Source: Roseateles aquatilis (GTDB lineage Bacteria > Pseudomonadota > Gammaproteobacteria > Burkholderiales > Burkholderiaceae_C). Taken from it: a DNA stretch of 64,000 nt. The notes under the pieces were generated by a model that was not told the DNA's origin, did not search any database, and worked only from the letters and a program-made list of their open reading frames with translations. A program made the position numbers and the translations under genes. Location: contig NZ_NIOF01000002.1 in assembly GCF_002205645.1 (NCBI RefSeq), forward strand, positions 62,001 through 126,000, in the 5' to 3' direction. This document shows positions 62,366 to 64,000 of the stretch, piece by piece (the first letter of the stretch is position 1; every line of letters begins with the position of its first letter).

Positions 62366-62725
62366 GTGAGCCTGGAACAGTACCTCCCCGTCATCCTTTT
62401 CATCCTGGTCGGTTGCGGTGTGGGTATCGCCCCGCAAGTGCTCGGCTTCCTGGCCGGCCCGCGTCGCCCTGACGCGGCAAAGAACTCCCCCTACGAATGC
62501 GGCTTCGAGGCCTTCGAGGACGCGCGCATGAAGTTCGACGTGCGCTACTACCTCGTCGCGATCCTCTTCATCCTGTTCGACCTGGAAATCGCCTTCCTGT
62601 TCCCGTGGGCCGTCTCGCTGCGCGAGATCGGGCCGGCCGGCTTCTGGGCGATGATGATTTTCCTGGGCATCCTGGTCGTGGGCTTCGCCTACGAGTGGAA
62701 GAAGGGCGCCCTGGACTGGGAATGA
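62366..62725 (+). CDS. nuoA: NADH-quinone oxidoreductase subunit A
   Basis: The 119-residue membrane subunit of complex I has three helices and the conserved loop [23 protein letters not shown] 62366 is the start because [17 protein letters not shown] then follows as in relatives; no ATG is near. First gene of the nuo operon; the 288 bp between the tRNA and this gene hold no other gene and probably the promoter. Confidence 0.97.
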   Translation: MSLEQYLPVILFILVGCGVGIAPQVLGFLAGPRRPDAAKNSPYECGFEAFEDARMKFDVRYYLVAILFILFDLEIAFLFPWAVSLREIGPAGFWAMMIFLGILVVGFAYEWKKGALDWE

Positions 62726-62753
62726 CAGGCCCCGGCGGTCTGTGAACGCATCA

Positions 62754-62783
62754 GGACACGGCGCCCGTTTCGGGCGCGTGTCC
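62754..62783 (+). other. Intercistronic hairpin between nuoA and nuoB
   Basis: GGACACGGCGCCCG-TTT-CGGGCGCGTGTCC pairs over 13 bp with one bulged G. There is no U-tract, so it is unlikely to be a terminator and may set relative expression or mRNA stability. Confidence 0.55.
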
Positions 62784-62850
62784 GTTAGGGAAGGGCGCTG
62801 GCGCAGGCGCGTGGCCCTTGCCCGCTGATCTCGAAAGATGGGAATTCGAT

Positions 62851-63327
62851 ATGGGTAACGAAGGCGTATTGAAGGAAGGCTTCATGACCACCCAGCTGGA
62901 CAAGCTGGTGAACTGGTCCAAGACCGGTTCGTTGTGGCCGATGACCTTCGGTCTCGCCTGCTGTGCGGTCGAGATGATGCATGCGGGCGCGGCCCGCTAC
63001 GACATCGACCGCTTCGGCATGCTGTTCCGCCCCAGCCCGCGTCAGTCCGACCTCATGATCGTGGCCGGCACGCTGTGCAACAAGATGGCGCCGGCGCTGC
63101 GCAAGGTCTACGACCAGATGGCCGAGCCGCGCTGGGTGCTCTCGATGGGCTCCTGCGCGAACGGTGGCGGCTACTACCACTACAGCTATTCGGTCGTGCG
63201 GGGCTGCGACCGCATCGTCCCGGTCGACGTCTATGTCCCGGGCTGTCCGCCGACCGCCGAGGCGCTGCTCTACGGCATCCTGCAACTGCAGGCCAAGATC
63301 CGCCGCGAAAACACCATCGCGCGCTAA
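62851..63327 (+). CDS. nuoB: NADH-quinone oxidoreductase subunit B
   Basis: The 158-residue subunit carries the [4Fe-4S] cluster N2. Ligands lie in [21 protein letters not shown] and [11 protein letters not shown]. Length normal. Confidence 0.98.
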   Translation: MGNEGVLKEGFMTTQLDKLVNWSKTGSLWPMTFGLACCAVEMMHAGAARYDIDRFGMLFRPSPRQSDLMIVAGTLCNKMAPALRKVYDQMAEPRWVLSMGSCANGGGYYHYSYSVVRGCDRIVPVDVYVPGCPPTAEALLYGILQLQAKIRRENTIAR

Positions 63328-63349
63328 GCAGAGTCCAGGCAAGCACCCC

Positions 63350-63946
63350 ATGAGCATCAAACTCGACACCCTGCAGGCGGCGCTGGAGTCCGTCCTGGGC
63401 GGCCAGATCGTCGCGCTCAAGCGCGAGCTGGGCGAAATCACGATCACCGTCGCGGCGAAGGACTACTTCAACGTCGCCAAGATCCTGCGCGATCACTCGG
63501 AGCTGCGCTTCGAGCAACTGATCGATCTGTGCGGTCTCGACTACTCGGCCTACAAGGACGGCGCCCATGACGGCGCGCGTTTCGCCGTCGTGTCGCACCT
63601 GCTGTCGATCAACAAGAACTGGCGCCTGCGCCTGAAGGTGTTCGCGACCGACGACGACTTCCCGTCGGTGGCCGCCGTGACGCCGCTGTGGAACGCGGCC
63701 AACTGGTTCGAGCGCGAGGCGTTCGACCTGTACGGCATCATCTTCGAGGGCCATGAGGACCTGCGCCGCATCCTGACCGATTACGGCTTCATCGGCCATC
63801 CGATGCGCAAGGACTTCCCGGTGTCGGGCCATGTCGAGATGCGCTACGACCCCGAGCAGAAGCGCGTCATCTACCAGCCGGTGACGATCGAACCGCGCGA
63901 GATCACCCCGCGTGTGATCCGCGAAGACAACTACGGCGGGCTGTAA
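63350..63946 (+). CDS. nuoC: NADH-quinone oxidoreductase subunit C
   Basis: The 198-residue 30-kDa-type subunit has the signature [20 protein letters not shown] followed by [19 protein letters not shown]. Separate from NuoD here, as in most proteobacteria outside the enterics. Starts 23 bp after nuoB. Confidence 0.97.
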   Translation: MSIKLDTLQAALESVLGGQIVALKRELGEITITVAAKDYFNVAKILRDHSELRFEQLIDLCGLDYSAYKDGAHDGARFAVVSHLLSINKNWRLRLKVFATDDDFPSVAAVTPLWNAANWFEREAFDLYGIIFEGHEDLRRILTDYGFIGHPMRKDFPVSGHVEMRYDPEQKRVIYQPVTIEPREITPRVIREDNYGGL

Positions 63947-63949
63947 ACC

Positions 63950-64000
63950 ATGGCCGAAATCAAGAACTACACCCTGAACTTCGGGCCGCAGCATCCGGCC
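63950..64000 (+). CDS. nuoD: NADH-quinone oxidoreductase subunit D, first 17 codons
   Basis: The sequence MAEIKNYTLNFGPQHPA is the NuoD N-terminus (GPQHPA motif); the gene runs off the right edge. ATG 63950 starts four bases after the last base of the nuoC stop codon. Confidence 0.95.
   Translation, partial: MAEIKNYTLNFGPQHPA

Overview
The window is a high-GC chromosomal segment that reads as a betaproteobacterium of the order Burkholderiales, probably the Roseateles/Mitsuaria/Rubrivivax neighbourhood. The evidence is the complete iscR-iscS-iscU-iscA-hscB-hscA-fdx cluster, the order rpsO-pnp-quinone oxidoreductase-tpiA-secG-tRNA-Leu(GAG)-nuoABCD typical of that order, and the protein sequences themselves. 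No sequence search was possible, so the genus is an inference.

Layout. Positions 1-9759 (minus strand) hold a tightly packed, translationally coupled organosulfur-acquisition locus: a DszB-like desulfinase, a peptide-type ABC importer (binding protein, two permeases, fused double ATPase), an SfnB/DszC-like flavin monooxygenase and the start of a TonB-dependent receptor. Positions 9914-14926 carry a heterodimeric ABC exporter and a serine acetyltransferase. Positions 15130-27400 are a mixed accessory stretch: a patatin lipoprotein, an AraC regulator divergent from an SDR enzyme, a methyltransferase, KatG, a two-gene ABC exporter, an esterase and a nucleotidyltransferase. Positions 27490-34026 are a Cus-type copper/silver efflux operon (CusA, a CusB-CusF fusion, CusC) plus a Cys/Met-rich periplasmic protein. 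Positions 34103-37222 hold a hydrolase and a ClpP paralogue divergent from an ECF sigma factor.

The most interesting part is 37223-42300, visibly more AT-rich than its surroundings. It is a class II microcin/colicin-V-like island: an HlyD/CvaA-type adaptor, a precursor with a 15-residue double-glycine leader of the MccV type, an intercistronic hairpin, a three-helix membrane protein that is a good immunity candidate, and a CvaB-like ABC exporter with an N-terminal C39 leader peptidase. An IS3-type transposase remnant lies just downstream. A second, unrelated double-glycine precursor sits alone at 47436-47630, followed by a secreted protein and preceded by a 20-bp dyad operator. No second exporter is present, so the exporter at 39703 may serve both peptides.

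Between these lie a fructosamine-kinase-like protein, a cupin, and an SsuA-type sulfonate-binding protein coupled to a four-domain rhodanese, a second sulfur-scavenging unit. From 48356 onward the window is housekeeping: the ISC operon (with an IscR-like box upstream and an unexpected intrinsic terminator between iscA and hscB), tsaD, a branched-chain-type binding protein, rpsO-pnp (with a long hairpin in the pnp leader), qor, tpiA, secG, tRNA-Leu and nuoA to the first 17 codons of nuoD.
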